Under the pieces are notes generated by a model. The model was not told the DNA's origin. It searched no databases and saw only the letters and a program-made list of their open reading frames with translations. 6,524 bases of DNA, from the NCBI GenBank assembly GCA_903904545.1, contig CAIVDB010000046.1, forward strand, positions 1 through 6,524, given 5' to 3'. The DNA is from an uncultured bacterium. Lineage in GTDB: Bacteria; Patescibacteria; JAEDAM01; Absconditabacterales; Absconditicoccaceae. Positions within the stretch are counted from its first letter, which is position 1. Every line of letters begins with the position of its first letter. Shown one piece after another: positions 6,019 through 6,524 of this stretch. The translations under genes and the position numbers were made by a program.

Positions 6019-6524
6019 ATGGAAAATATACAAAACGACTTCTTAGTTAAGGAGTGAAACATAATAAATAAAGAAAACAATATAATATCTATAGATCAAG
6101 AGAAGAAAGAATTAATACGCATATTATGAATAGACCTAACAACAGAGATAGCAGCACCTTATATTAATCAGTTGTTTGAGCTTTTTGATGAAACAAAAAA
6201 TTCAAAAGAAAATCTAATAAAAAAGACTGCAGATACATATGAACATATGGCAAGAAATATTTATGGACCAATCCTGGTTCCCTTTGTAGATTGGATATTA
6301 GAGAATCACAACAATACTGGGAAGATATCATTCTTAGCTCGCGATTGAATTGCATTTTATGAAATTGCCAAACAATTAGTGAAGTTAAAACATACACAAA
6401 AAAAGGACAATTTAAATCTATTATATTTAACCCGTAAAATGCTATGACAAAGTGATGAAATAGCATGATTTGAAGAGAAAGAGATTAATAACAAACTTCT
6501 TATACAATATCTAAAACAACAATC
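6019..6524 (+). CDS. HAD-related COG5610-like protein, N-terminal part (3' end outside window), UGA=Gly
   Basis: This frame gives 168 codons to the window edge with five TGA codons read as Gly (6055, 6127, 6346, 6445, 6466). In-frame TAA at 6004 makes this ATG the first start; there is no clear Shine-Dalgarno sequence. Residues 83-140 carry G-P-I-L-V-P-F-V-D-W-I-L, then F-L-A-R-D-G (105-110; the Gly is TGA) and L-Y-L-T-R-K (135-140). This combination recalls predicted HAD-superfamily proteins of the COG5610 type, often found in capsule or O-antigen gene clusters, where 'YFLARDG' precedes a 'YVSRRAL'-like strand. The upstream HAD 'DxFDTL' domain of long family members is not present; residues 1-80 are charged and mostly helical. 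The biochemical role of such proteins is poorly defined, and downstream genes that could show a glycan cluster are outside the window. Confidence 0.6.

Noticed and set aside
6164..6466. Minus-strand frame of 100 codons
   Set aside because: It is antisense to the FLARDG-containing gene and shows no family motif. Its hydrophobic look comes from AT-rich complement bias. The other minus-strand frames (467-1334, 2824-3222, 3779-4096) are rejected for the same reason.

Overview
The window reads as a chromosomal fragment of a bacterium that uses genetic code 25, where UGA means glycine. That points to the Absconditabacteria (SR1) / Gracilibacteria (BD1-5) branch of the Patescibacteria/CPR. Under the standard code almost every gene here is shattered. 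With TGA read as Gly, each fragment chain joins into one long protein whose family motifs run straight across the TGA codons. All five complete or 3'-complete genes end in TAA. The DNA is AT-rich, and none of the gene starts that can be seen carries a convincing Shine-Dalgarno sequence.

Layout, all on the plus strand. (1) 1-1554: 3' part of a long TPR-like solenoid protein made of 35-residue repeats, with a UGA-coded Gly at nearly every repeat boundary. (2) 1642-1953: small charged helical protein of unknown function, followed by a clear intrinsic terminator (1964-1996). (3) 2141-5669: a compact three-gene set with 29- and 23-base gaps: an amidinotransferase/DDAH-fold guanidine-modifying enzyme, a small pyruvoyl-type SpeD (AdoMet decarboxylase) homologue, and arginyl-tRNA synthetase. 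A good terminator follows at 5826-5853. (4) 5670-6018: a 349-base non-genic stretch with several hairpins, including a large nested inverted repeat at 5916-6007. (5) 6019-6524: 5' part of a protein resembling the HAD-related COG5610 type found in glycan clusters; it runs off the window.

The three-gene set has a common substrate theme. ArgRS uses arginine, and the amidinotransferase fold acts on arginine or other guanidino compounds. The SpeD homologue has the 'ETSSI' form of the active-site motif rather than the usual 'ESH', and there is no spermidine synthase in view. It may therefore belong to the SpeD homologues that have switched to arginine or ornithine decarboxylation. The joint arginine role is inference; the motifs are seen directly.
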